Below are positions 39,818 through 48,862 of a DNA stretch of 64,000 bases, one piece after another. The translations under genes and the position numbers were made by a program. Every line of letters begins with the position of its first letter. Within the stretch, counting starts at the first letter, position 1. Below the pieces are notes generated by a model. That model did not search any database. It was not told the DNA's origin and was given only the letters and a program-made list of their open reading frames with translations. The stretch comes from Fidelibacterota bacterium (GTDB taxonomy: Bacteria; Fidelibacterota; UBA2242; JAFGTP01), in contig JAFGTP010000043.1 of the NCBI GenBank assembly GCA_016934035.1, forward strand, positions 1-64,000, read 5' to 3'.

Positions 39818-40630
39818 TTATTTCTCTTCATTGATTTCCACGCAACCAAAACCGCGATCTCCTTCTTCACCAAAACCACATTCATAACCAATTCTGATCA
39901 ATTCCGGATCTGCCTCAATAACAAAAGGAGCTTCAAAAGCCTTGACTTTTTCATCGTTTTCAAAATGAATCAGTTTACTGATCTTGCCTTTATTCTCATT
40001 GATGTATTTATTATCAAATTTAAAGAAAATATGGCTGTTCCCTGAATAAAGATTGCCATTGAGCATTTCATATTTATCTATCAGTGATTGCTTGAGTTTA
40101 TTAATAAATTTTTTTCTTTCTTTGTATTTCATGTAATTATAAAAATGCTTTTTGACAGTATTAAATTGTGTTTTCCAATTGGTACATACTGCTATTGGAG
40201 ATTTTGTAATGAAATGCATTCTGTTTTTAAACTCGGGGATGGCCAGTTTTTCCAGAAAATTGACTGTAAATTTTTTTTCTTCATTTTCAAATCGAAATAC
40301 AAAATGATAATTTTTAAATATTTCTACAAAATAAATAAAATAATGGTCTGGAAACGGTGCAGAAAAATAGAGTTCAGCCCGCTGGACATTATAAAAACCC
40401 AGTGAATTAATATTCCTGGGAAAAAAATTGAACTTTGAATAGGTATAATTTTTTTCCTCTATGATAATAGTTTTAAGATTTTCGAGGTGCTGCGGGGGGA
40501 TTGAATCGGATTTTTCCAGGTTTTCAATACCAATTACAAGTGCATAACGAATGGAGTTGTTAAGTTGTAAATGATAATTAAAAGGAACGGTTTGTTCCTC
40601 ATTACAGGATGTTTTTATAATAAATCTCAA
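39818..40630 (-). CDS. Cas6-like CRISPR endoribonuclease (solitary)
   Basis: C-terminal glycine-rich loop GYECGFGEEGDRGFGCVEI; INKLKQSLIDKYEMLNG; LRF-type first strand and FNYHLQLNNSIRYAL. TTG at 40630 behind AAGGAG is proposed; the ORF track extends to ATG 40681. Confidence 0.75.
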   Translation of the reverse strand: MRFIIKTSCNEEQTVPFNYHLQLNNSIRYALVIGIENLEKSDSIPPQHLENLKTIIIEEKNYTYSKFNFFPRNINSLGFYNVQRAELYFSAPFPDHYFIYFVEIFKNYHFVFRFENEEKKFTVNFLEKLAIPEFKNRMHFITKSPIAVCTNWKTQFNTVKKHFYNYMKYKERKKFINKLKQSLIDKYEMLNGNLYSGNSHIFFKFDNKYINENKGKISKLIHFENDEKVKAFEAPFVIEADPELIRIGYECGFGEEGDRGFGCVEINEEK

Positions 40631-40820
40631 CTGTGAAATTTCTCCTTGCTGTGTCTGATTATAAAAATGCCGATGTAGCAAAATTTAAAAATTATTTAAG
40701 CAATAGCAAACATTTTTATATCTTATAATTTTTAGCATTTCAAGATAATTTTCAAGTATATTGAAATATTTCTAAAAAAAGTATTTTTTTCGACTGATAA
40801 TACAAAAATTATTAATGTTT

Positions 40821-40872
40821 TTTACAATAAAATTGGCCGAATACAACTGATAGCGGCCAATTTTATTGTAAA
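40821..40872 (-). terminator. Long hairpin downstream of trpA, probable operon terminator
   Basis: 17-bp perfect arms TACAATAAAATTGGCCG (40823-40839) / CGGCCAATTTTATTGTA (40854-40870), extendable by two A-T pairs, 14-nt loop, 8 bp from the trpA stop. Confidence 0.65.
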
Positions 40873-40880
40873 GATACAGG

Positions 40881-41675
40881 CTATTTTTGTGCGGAAATTT
40901 GTTGTAGATAATTTTTTAATTCTTTCTGCATTTTTGGAATATCGGACAATGAATTCTGGATCTGTTTTATGATGGCACTGCCAATAATTCCACCATCGGC
41001 ATGAACCTGCTTGAGATTTTTAAAATGGGATGGATCAGAAATTCCAAAACCAACATTGATTGGCAGATTGGATACCTGGCGAATTGTTTTAATCGTCTCT
41101 GCAAGATCGATGCGTGCCTTTTCATGTGTGCCGGTGACCCCCAATCTGGATACCAAATAGATAAAACCTGTTGTCATTTGACAAATTTTGTCGATGCGTT
41201 CTTTTGGTGTAACGGGTGTAATAATGAACACGGTTTGAATTCCATATTTTTGGGCAATGACCCGGTATTCTTCAGATTCCTCGGGCGGAATATCCGGAAT
41301 TAATACTGAATTGATTTTTAATTCCTGCAATCTCTTATAAAAATTTTCTGTACCGTAAGTAAAAACCAAGTTTGCATAGACCAGAAGTCCGATAGGAATT
41401 GGACTGAATTTTCTGATTTTTTCTAATATTGTTAGACATTTTTCGGTGTTAATGTTATTATGCAAAGCAATATTATTGGCTTCCTGTATGATAGGTCCGT
41501 CAGCAACCGGATCTGAGAATGGAAAACCCAATTCCAGGATATCGGCACCGTTTTCAATCAAAGTTTGAATGACAGAAAGACTGGTTTCAAAATTGGGAAA
41601 CCCTAATATAGTAAAAGGAAGAAATGCGATTTTGCCTTCCTTTTTCAGGTTTATATAGACATTATGATAATTCAT
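40881..41675 (-). CDS. trpA: Tryptophan synthase alpha chain
   Basis: FTILGFPNFETSL, LELGFPFSDPVADGPIIQ, LIPDIPPEE, GFIYLVSRLGVTG, VGFGIS. Confidence 0.97.
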   Translation of the reverse strand: MNYHNVYINLKKEGKIAFLPFTILGFPNFETSLSVIQTLIENGADILELGFPFSDPVADGPIIQEANNIALHNNINTEKCLTILEKIRKFSPIPIGLLVYANLVFTYGTENFYKRLQELKINSVLIPDIPPEESEEYRVIAQKYGIQTVFIITPVTPKERIDKICQMTTGFIYLVSRLGVTGTHEKARIDLAETIKTIRQVSNLPINVGFGISDPSHFKNLKQVHADGGIIGSAIIKQIQNSLSDIPKMQKELKNYLQQISAQK

Positions 41676-41714
41676 TGTTTTCTCTTTCGTTTTTTATATG
41701 AATTAGAGGTGCTT

Positions 41715-42902
41715 TTAAGAAACATTACGACTTTCATATTTTATCACACTCATTAGATCTTTATCACCTCGACCAGATAAATTGATTAGAACAATTTCAC
41801 CGGGTTGATAGGTTTTATAGTTTTTAATGACATAACCAATGGCATGTGAAGATTCCAGTGCGGGAATGATGCCTTCTTTTTCTGAAAGCATTTTAAATCC
41901 TTTGACTGCCCAGTCATCATTCAGGTAATCATATTTTGCTCGACCCGTTTCCGCAAGGTGGGTGTGTTCCGGTCCGATAGCACAATAATCCAATCCGGCA
42001 GAAATGGAATAGGTATTGCGGATTTGACCTAAATTTTCCTGCAGTACATAAGTCTTTGTTCCCTGAAAAATACCGGGTTTGGAATTTATAGTGTCGCACA
42101 TGCGGGAAGCGTGTTTTCCGGATTCAATCCCCTTGCCACCGGCTTCCACACCAATCAATCGCACTTTTTTATCATCCAGAAATCCTTTGAAAATGCCCAT
42201 TGCATTGCTGCCACCACCAACACAGGCCACAACATAATCCGGCAGTTTTTTTGCAATATTCAGCATCTGTTGACGGGCTTCAATGCCTATAATACTTTGA
42301 AAATAGGTGACCATTTCAGGGAATGGATGGGGGCCCAGTACTGAACCGAGTAAATAATGAGTGGATTCAACGCTACTGCTCCAGTCGCGCAGGGCTTCAT
42401 TGATAGCGTCTTTTAGTGTCCGTGTTCCTGAAACCACCCGATGGACTGTCGCCCCAAGAAGTTCCATGCGGTGAACATTTATGGCCTGACGTTCACAATC
42501 CACTTCACCCATGTATATCTCACATTTCAGGCCAAGCCGGGCACAGGCTGTCGCTGTGGCAACCCCGTGTTGTCCGGCTCCGGTTTCTGCAATAATTCGT
42601 GTTTTGCCGAGTTTTCTGGCCAGGAGGGCCTGACCCAGAGCGTTGTTAATTTTGTGTGCGCCGGTGTGGTTTAAGTCTTCACGTTTGAGATAGATTTCAC
42701 AATTGAGTTCTTTGCTCATATTAGCACAATAGGTTAGGGGTGTAGGACGGCCGGAATAATTTTGCAGCATTGTATTTAATTCTTTTAAAAACCTGGAATC
42801 TTTCTTGATTTCCTCAAAAGATTTTTCCAATTCCAGGATTGCAGGCATCAATAATTCTGAAATATACTGGCCACCCCAATTTCCATAATATCCTTTTTTC
42901 AT
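41715..42902 (-). CDS. trpB: Tryptophan synthase beta chain
   Basis: [26 protein letters not shown] (PLP lysine), [33 protein letters not shown]. Confidence 0.98.
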   Translation of the reverse strand: MKKGYYGNWGGQYISELLMPAILELEKSFEEIKKDSRFLKELNTMLQNYSGRPTPLTYCANMSKELNCEIYLKREDLNHTGAHKINNALGQALLARKLGKTRIIAETGAGQHGVATATACARLGLKCEIYMGEVDCERQAINVHRMELLGATVHRVVSGTRTLKDAINEALRDWSSSVESTHYLLGSVLGPHPFPEMVTYFQSIIGIEARQQMLNIAKKLPDYVVACVGGGSNAMGIFKGFLDDKKVRLIGVEAGGKGIESGKHASRMCDTINSKPGIFQGTKTYVLQENLGQIRNTYSISAGLDYCAIGPEHTHLAETGRAKYDYLNDDWAVKGFKMLSEKEGIIPALESSHAIGYVIKNYKTYQPGEIVLINLSGRGDKDLMSVIKYESRNVS

Positions 42903-44278
42903 TTTAGTCCTTTTAGTATTTGATCAATTTTCTTATAATCTTTAATTCCGGGTGAATTTTCCACTCCGGAACTGATATCTAAAACATCGGGTTTATAGCC
43001 CAGAATATCGGTATAGTTTTCCGAATTGATACCCCCGGCCACAAACAGATTTCTGTGTTTTATTTTTTCAATATTTTTCCAGTTAAAAGATTGTCCCGTG
43101 CCGCCATATACATTGGGACTGTAAGTATCCATGAGAACATATTTTGCCTGACAATTATTGATTTGGTTGATCTTGATTTGATCCAATTGGTTTTCAATTC
43201 GAAAAACTTTGATAACCCTGTCCTGAAAATTATAATAAAAGGATTCCGTTTCATCGCCATGTAGTTGAGCCAGGTCCAACTGACATCTGTTCATAATATC
43301 CAAGACTCTTTTCGGGTCTTCATTAACAAAAACACCCACTAATTTAACTTGGGGAAAAAGGTCTTTGATCTCAGTGGAAATGGCAGCGGAAACTCTGGGG
43401 TCAGTGTACCTTTTTGACTTCTGACTGAATATAAATCCCAGATAATCAACTCCGTTTTCACCACAATATATTGCATCTTTTAATTGGGTAATACCACAAA
43501 TCTTGATATCAGGTTTGAATAACGAGGCTATCCTTGCGGATGGATTTTCATTCAACATCAGTGACGTTCCCACCAGAATTGCATCGGCAAAATCTATGAT
43601 TTTCTTTACATCATTCCGGGTATTGATGCCGGATTCTGTGACAATGATGTTAGATTTTTTTCGCAGTTTTTCTGAAAGTTTTTTTGTCGTATCAAGGGAG
43701 ATTGTGAAATCTTTAAGATTTCGGTTGTTTATTCCTGCAATATCAACAATGGAGGGTAATTTTACAATTTCGTCTTCATTGTGTACTTCCACCAGGCAAT
43801 CCATTTTCAAGGATTTGGCGATATTAATAAAATGCTCCATTGTCTCTGTCGTCAATTCTGAAGCAATCAGCAAAATAGCATCAGCGCCAAAATAGCGAGC
43901 TTCATAGATTTGATATTCATCGATGATAAAATCTTTGCAGAGAACAGGTTTTGTGGTTTGCAGGCTGATTTGAAGCATCTCTTCCAGAGTTCCGCCAAAA
44001 TATTGATAATCTGTAAGAAAAGAAATCGCACTAACAAAGTGGTTTTGGGAATAAATTTTTACAATTTCAAAAATATTTACATCATTACGGATTGTTCCTT
44101 TGGAAGGAGATTTTCGTTTGACTTCAGCAATAAGATTCAGTCCGTGTCCTTTACTAATTGCCATTTTGAAATCACGAACAGAAGGTGAAAGGCCTGCTTT
44201 TATTTTTTCAATTGACACAAAAGATTTTCTTTGGTCGACTTCTTTTCTCTTGTTTTGGATTATTTCGTCAATAATCAT
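42899..44278 (-). CDS. trpCF: Bifunctional indole-3-glycerol phosphate synthase / phosphoribosylanthranilate isomerase (TrpC-TrpF fusion)
   Basis: Trp[40 protein letters not shown]; Trp[45 protein letters not shown]. Confidence 0.95.
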   Translation of the reverse strand: MIIDEIIQNKRKEVDQRKSFVSIEKIKAGLSPSVRDFKMAISKGHGLNLIAEVKRKSPSKGTIRNDVNIFEIVKIYSQNHFVSAISFLTDYQYFGGTLEEMLQISLQTTKPVLCKDFIIDEYQIYEARYFGADAILLIASELTTETMEHFINIAKSLKMDCLVEVHNEDEIVKLPSIVDIAGINNRNLKDFTISLDTTKKLSEKLRKKSNIIVTESGINTRNDVKKIIDFADAILVGTSLMLNENPSARIASLFKPDIKICGITQLKDAIYCGENGVDYLGFIFSQKSKRYTDPRVSAAISTEIKDLFPQVKLVGVFVNEDPKRVLDIMNRCQLDLAQLHGDETESFYYNFQDRVIKVFRIENQLDQIKINQINNCQAKYVLMDTYSPNVYGGTGQSFNWKNIEKIKHRNLFVAGGINSENYTDILGYKPDVLDISSGVENSPGIKDYKKIDQILKGLK

Positions 44279-45273
44279 GCAGCACCTTTTAAATCTTTCA
44301 ATTTTTCCAAAGCCAGACCAGAATCAATTATGGCAGCGGCCTTATTGATACCATCGATGGGGGAGGTGGCTATATTGCCTAAAACCAGGGCAAAAGCGGA
44401 ATTGAGCAAAACAATGTCACGTTTCGGGCCTTTTTTACCGGATAAAATTTCAATGACCATTTTCGCATTTTCTTCTTTATCTTTTCCCATGATATCCCGG
44501 CTGGTTGCTTTCGGAAGGCCAAATTCTTGAACATCAATGATATAGGTCTGGACATCACCGTTCCTTAATTCGGTAATTTTGGTTTTTCCAAGTGTCGAAA
44601 TTTCATCCAATCCGCCCTCACCATGAACAACCATTGCCCGCTTCACACCGATATTTCCTAATACCCGGGCCATGATTTCTGTAAGTTCCGGATCAAAAAC
44701 CCCCAGTAGTTGCGTATTGGCATTGGCCGGATTTGTCAGTGGGCCTAAAATATTGAAAACCGTACGAACGGCAAGTCCTTTCCGAACAGGCATCACATAT
44801 TTCATGGCTTGGTGTAAAAAGGGGGCGAACATAAATCCAAAATTTTTTTTCAGAATGGAATCTGCAACAGAATTGACATCCTCTTCAAGATTGATTCCCA
44901 GCATTTCCAGCACATCTGCACTGCCGCATTTTGACGAGGCGCTGCGGTTGCCATGTTTGGCTACCTTTATGCCGGCTGCTGCAGCGATTATACCGACAAT
45001 TGTAGAAATATTGAAGGTATGCAGGCGACTTCCTCCGGTGCCGCAACAATCAAAGAGTACATCTCCATTGACAGTGACTGGAACTTTGGTGGATTTTTCA
45101 CGCATGACTTTTGCAAAGCCAGTTACTTCTTCTTCCGATTCACCTTTGGCTGCCAGTGCTGTCAAATAGCCTGCAATTTGAATTTCTGACAATGTACCGG
45201 TCATTATTCGGGTCATTAATGTTTCTGCTTCTGATTGAGATAGATGCTGCCCGCTGATTATTTTATCCAACAT
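44275..45273 (-). CDS. trpD: Anthranilate phosphoribosyltransferase
   Basis: DCCGTGGSRLHTFNIST, KHGNRSASSKCGSADVLE, LGPLTNPANANTQLLGV, VVHGEGGLDE. Confidence 0.97.
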   Translation of the reverse strand: MLDKIISGQHLSQSEAETLMTRIMTGTLSEIQIAGYLTALAAKGESEEEVTGFAKVMREKSTKVPVTVNGDVLFDCCGTGGSRLHTFNISTIVGIIAAAAGIKVAKHGNRSASSKCGSADVLEMLGINLEEDVNSVADSILKKNFGFMFAPFLHQAMKYVMPVRKGLAVRTVFNILGPLTNPANANTQLLGVFDPELTEIMARVLGNIGVKRAMVVHGEGGLDEISTLGKTKITELRNGDVQTYIIDVQEFGLPKATSRDIMGKDKEENAKMVIEILSGKKGPKRDIVLLNSAFALVLGNIATSPIDGINKAAAIIDSGLALEKLKDLKGAA

Positions 45274-45844
45274 CTTTAATTCTCCTAATTAAATTGTTAA
45301 TAAGTGAGTTGCCGCTGGCGGTCAGAATGCTTTCTGGATGAAACTGGACACCACTGATATTATATTTTTCATGATATATCGCCATGGGTATATCCCGGTG
45401 GTTTGCTGCTACAATAAATCCTTTTGGTATTGATTCTGCATATAGGGAATGATAGCGACCGACATGAATGGGGTTGGGTAATCCTTTAAAAATATTCTGA
45501 TTATTGTGCGTTATAATACTGGATTTTCCATGCAATACTTCATAACAACGGGATACTTTTCCACCAAATTCTTCGACAATACACTGAAAACCCAGGCATA
45601 CTCCGAAAACGGCAATATCCCTGTGGTATTTTCGTATGACCGCTTTGCATATTCCGGCATTGGACGGGTTGGATGGACCAGGGGAGATAACGATGAGTTT
45701 AAAATCCGTTTCCGTGATGACTTTCTCAATTTCTTTCATGGAAATATTGTTTCGATATATCGAAACATCGCATCCGATTTTTTCAATTTCATCTACAAGA
45801 TTATAGGTAAAGGAATCAAAATTATCGATCATCAGAATGTTCAT
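45263..45844 (-). CDS. trpG: Anthranilate synthase component II (glutamine amidotransferase)
   Basis: NILMIDNFDSFTYNLVDE, ISPGPSNP, FGVCLGFQCI, GVQFHPESILT. Confidence 0.96.
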   Translation of the reverse strand: MNILMIDNFDSFTYNLVDEIEKIGCDVSIYRNNISMKEIEKVITETDFKLIVISPGPSNPSNAGICKAVIRKYHRDIAVFGVCLGFQCIVEEFGGKVSRCYEVLHGKSSIITHNNQNIFKGLPNPIHVGRYHSLYAESIPKGFIVAANHRDIPMAIYHEKYNISGVQFHPESILTASGNSLINNLIRRIKDVG

Positions 45845-47448
45845 GATTTTCCTCCTCGGGACAATGCCAGAACACTGGCTCTGGATTTATTAATGGTTTC
45901 TTCCCATTCTTTTTCCGGTATCGAATCATAGACAATGCCTGCACCGACCTTGATATATATATGGCCGTTTTTAAATCGCATGGAGCGGATATTTATGCAG
46001 GAATCAAAATTACCGTCCGGGGTAAAATAGCCAACAGACCCACCATAATAACCCCGTTTTCCGGTTTCATAGAGGCGAATCAATTTCATGGCTTCGATTT
46101 TTGGTGCACCGGTCAAGGTACCCATATTCATCGAAGCCACATAAGCATGGAGTGCATCATATTCTTTTTTCAACTGCCCGCTGACATTGGATACCAGGTG
46201 CTGAACATGGGAATATTTTTCAATGATGAAGGGTTCATCAACATAGCGTGAACCTTTTTGACAAACCCGGGCAACATCGTTTCTGGCCAGGTCAATCAAC
46301 ATGGTATGTTCAGCCTGTTCCTTGGGGTCGAGTTTGAGTTCCAACTCATATTTAGAGTCCAGGTCAGAATCAATTTTACCATTAATATACCCTCTGGGTT
46401 TTGTCCCGGCTATGGGGCGAATTTCCAGAATTTTTTCATCTTTCCCCTCAACACGAATGAACATTTCGGGACTGGAACCCAAAATACATCCATCGCTGGT
46501 ATTGAAATAAAACATATAGGGGCCGGGATTGATCGTGCGTAAATTTTTATAGGCTTTATAAGGAGGAATTTTTGTATCGCCAATCAGCGTACGGCAAAGG
46601 ACGGCCTGAAAAATATCGCCAGCAAGAATATGCTCTTTCAATTGGCTGACTTTTTTAAGAAAATTCTCTTTTTCTGTGTCGGTAATCCATTCGATTTCTT
46701 CATCAGTTTCATCAAAATAAGAAGGGAAACCGGTATTTTTGCATAATTGCAGACATTCTTCGTATCGGTTCAATTTTTTGATGCAGTCCAGATAAACATC
46801 ATCTCTGCTTTGGTTCGATATCAAGGCGTTGGCTACGAATTTCATTTCGTTTTTGATATGGTCCATGATAAAAAAATTATCAACGTAGATCATCTCATAA
46901 TCATGGTCGCCAATGATATCTGTTTTTGAGGGTGGTAAATCTTCAAACTGATCGATTATATCATAACTGATAGCCCCAAAAATTCCGCCGGCCGGATTAA
47001 CACCATTTGAAATTGGAATAAAGCGATTATTAATGACCCTCAAAATATCAAAATGGGTTCGTGCTTTTAACCGTTCTCTTTCATCGGTCTGGGATTTGTC
47101 AGGTATCAGTGTGCCGCTGATTTTTTCTTTTGTGATTACAAGATCATCGCAAAATATCAGATCATCAACAATTTCAGCCAGGAAATATTCACCGGTTTTA
47201 TTGAGTGCTTTAATAACAAAATTTTCTCCTTTACCTTTGATCTTCAAACAAGGATTAATTGCACCGATGCTTTTTTCACCGTATTTAGAAATGGTATTAG
47301 CAGATTCCAGCAAAATACAGTTTGTATCTTGGCCGAAATTTGTCAAATGACCAAAAAAAAGTACCGGATCAATGTTAATCTTCTGACTTTTGATGATTGG
47401 AACCAGATCACCTTTTTGGGCATGCTTAATTCGATTAAAATCTTCCAT
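45841..47448 (-). CDS. trpE: Anthranilate synthase component I
   Basis: Chorismate-binding motifs: ILEIRPIAGTKPRG, EHTMLIDLARNDVARV, GTLTGAPKIEAMKLI, IKVGAGIVYDSIPEKEWEE. Confidence 0.97.
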   Translation of the reverse strand: MEDFNRIKHAQKGDLVPIIKSQKINIDPVLFFGHLTNFGQDTNCILLESANTISKYGEKSIGAINPCLKIKGKGENFVIKALNKTGEYFLAEIVDDLIFCDDLVITKEKISGTLIPDKSQTDERERLKARTHFDILRVINNRFIPISNGVNPAGGIFGAISYDIIDQFEDLPPSKTDIIGDHDYEMIYVDNFFIMDHIKNEMKFVANALISNQSRDDVYLDCIKKLNRYEECLQLCKNTGFPSYFDETDEEIEWITDTEKENFLKKVSQLKEHILAGDIFQAVLCRTLIGDTKIPPYKAYKNLRTINPGPYMFYFNTSDGCILGSSPEMFIRVEGKDEKILEIRPIAGTKPRGYINGKIDSDLDSKYELELKLDPKEQAEHTMLIDLARNDVARVCQKGSRYVDEPFIIEKYSHVQHLVSNVSGQLKKEYDALHAYVASMNMGTLTGAPKIEAMKLIRLYETGKRGYYGGSVGYFTPDGNFDSCINIRSMRFKNGHIYIKVGAGIVYDSIPEKEWEETINKSRASVLALSRGGKS

Positions 47449-47466
47449 AAATTCTCCTATAAATGA

Positions 47467-47503
47467 AAAAAGCCGCTAGACCCTTTCGGGTTAGCGGCTT
47501 TTA
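47467..47503 (-). terminator. trp attenuator terminator hairpin
   Basis: Minus strand AAAAGCCGCTA-ACCCGAAAGGGTC-TAGCGGCTTTTTT between the leader ORF and trpE, ~20 nt before the trpE ATG. Confidence 0.9.
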
Positions 47504-47530
47504 ATTTTTATGTTTTTTATTAAATGTTAA

Positions 47531-47626
47531 TTAAAGCGGAACCTTCAGGGTTTCAGAAATAGTATACTGCCAGTTCCACCACCAGTTATTTGAATTAAGA
47601 TTGATATTTGTTCTACTTTTTATCAT
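47531..47626 (-). CDS. trpL: trp operon leader peptide, 31 aa, MIKSRTNINLNSNNWWWNWQYTISETLKVPL
   Basis: ATG at 47626, stop TAA 47531-47533; codons AAC TGG TGG TGG AAC TGG; followed by terminator and trpE. Confidence 0.88.
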   Translation of the reverse strand: MIKSRTNINLNSNNWWWNWQYTISETLKVPL

Positions 47627-47714
47627 GGGCTTAATTTAGAATTCCATTTTATTTAACAAAATAATTTTTTTATAAAGTGATTAAAAAAAATGGTTTGATG
47701 AGGAAAAACCAAAA

Positions 47715-48566
47715 TCAAATTCCTTTTACTCTAATAGTTCCATTGGTTGTTACTAGATCCACTTCACCTTCTCCATTACCCAAAATTCCTGAAACAGAAT
47801 ATTTACTCTGTTGGAAATTACTGAATGTCAAATTGTTGGTTGAAATTGAACCATTGGTAATTTTGGCTGAAAATTCTGCTGAGGTTGATTGGGGAATATC
47901 TAGATTTATGTTGCCATTGGTGACATAAATCTTACAAACTCCTTGTTTGGATAATGTGCTTTCACCATCAATGTTGCCATTGGTCAGGTTTATATCGGAA
48001 CTGCCACAATGCGAATCAATGAAAATATTGCCATTGGTCAGGTCAACTGTCTGAGCCCCCTCAAGATTATTGATTTCAATATTTCCATTTGTCAATCGAA
48101 TATCTGTGGAATTTCCCATAGAATCTATGGAGACATTGCCATTGATATTGAGGATTTCGGAATAAAAAATATAGGGTAATTTAATATGGTATTCGACTTC
48201 ATAGCTTCTGCCATGAGTTTCATCAGGTTGGATCGTGCGTACTAATATTTTTTCATTCCATTGCAACCACTCAACTTCCAGAAGATCCAGATGCTCTTCT
48301 GCATCGGCCCTGGAATCTGATTTTACTTTGCGGGTACCGAGAATGTGGATCAGGCTGTCTCCTGATGTACCGGAAATTTCAATATTTCCATTGATTCCCT
48401 GAATTTCAAAAGATGAAAATCCTTCTGCATCTATTTCAAAAGAAAAGTTTTCCTCTACCGAAAAATTCGTATTATGCACACAATTATTACAATCCAGTAT
48501 CCTTTCGCATCGTGATAAAAATCCGATAAAAACAATAAATAAGATAGAGTGTTTGATTTTCCACAT
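47715..48566 (-). CDS. Lipoprotein-like DUF4097-type beta-solenoid protein
   Basis: N-terminal signal with FLSRCERI lipobox-like Cys; repeated (L/V)TNGNI units typical of the DUF4097/adhesin-like fold. Confidence 0.75.
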   Translation of the reverse strand: MWKIKHSILFIVFIGFLSRCERILDCNNCVHNTNFSVEENFSFEIDAEGFSSFEIQGINGNIEISGTSGDSLIHILGTRKVKSDSRADAEEHLDLLEVEWLQWNEKILVRTIQPDETHGRSYEVEYHIKLPYIFYSEILNINGNVSIDSMGNSTDIRLTNGNIEINNLEGAQTVDLTNGNIFIDSHCGSSDINLTNGNIDGESTLSKQGVCKIYVTNGNINLDIPQSTSAEFSAKITNGSISTNNLTFSNFQQSKYSVSGILGNGEGEVDLVTTNGTIRVKGI

Positions 48567-48815
48567 ATTAGTCTCCTTTTGTTCGTTTTCCTTAAAAAAA
48601 TCCGATTGCTTGAATATAAAAATAAATTGCTGTCAGATATGTGAGTAATATCACCTTGAACAACAGGCAGCTTTGGTTGTTGTTCAAGGTCTCCCGATAG
48701 GAAAATAGGATAATTGCAAACTGGTATTTTTCTCAATGAAAAATATTTCTGGGTTAATTTTTTCTTTAACAGTTAAAATCAAAAACAATTTTAAAATCCT
48801 TCGGCAAAAATTAAA

Positions 48816-48841
48816 AAAAGCGGCCAAGATTGACCGCTTTT
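48816..48841 (-). terminator. Rho-independent terminator downstream of the GH2 gene
   Basis: AAAAGCGG-CCAAGATTGA-CCGCTTTT, 22 bp from the GH2 stop codon. Confidence 0.75.
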
Positions 48842-48862
48842 CAATGAACATGGAAGATAAAA

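Noticed and set aside
40682-40880. Possible CRISPR array next to the Cas6-like gene
   Set aside because: Read for direct repeats of 20-40 nt at regular spacing; only AT-rich sequence and the trpA terminator hairpin are present.
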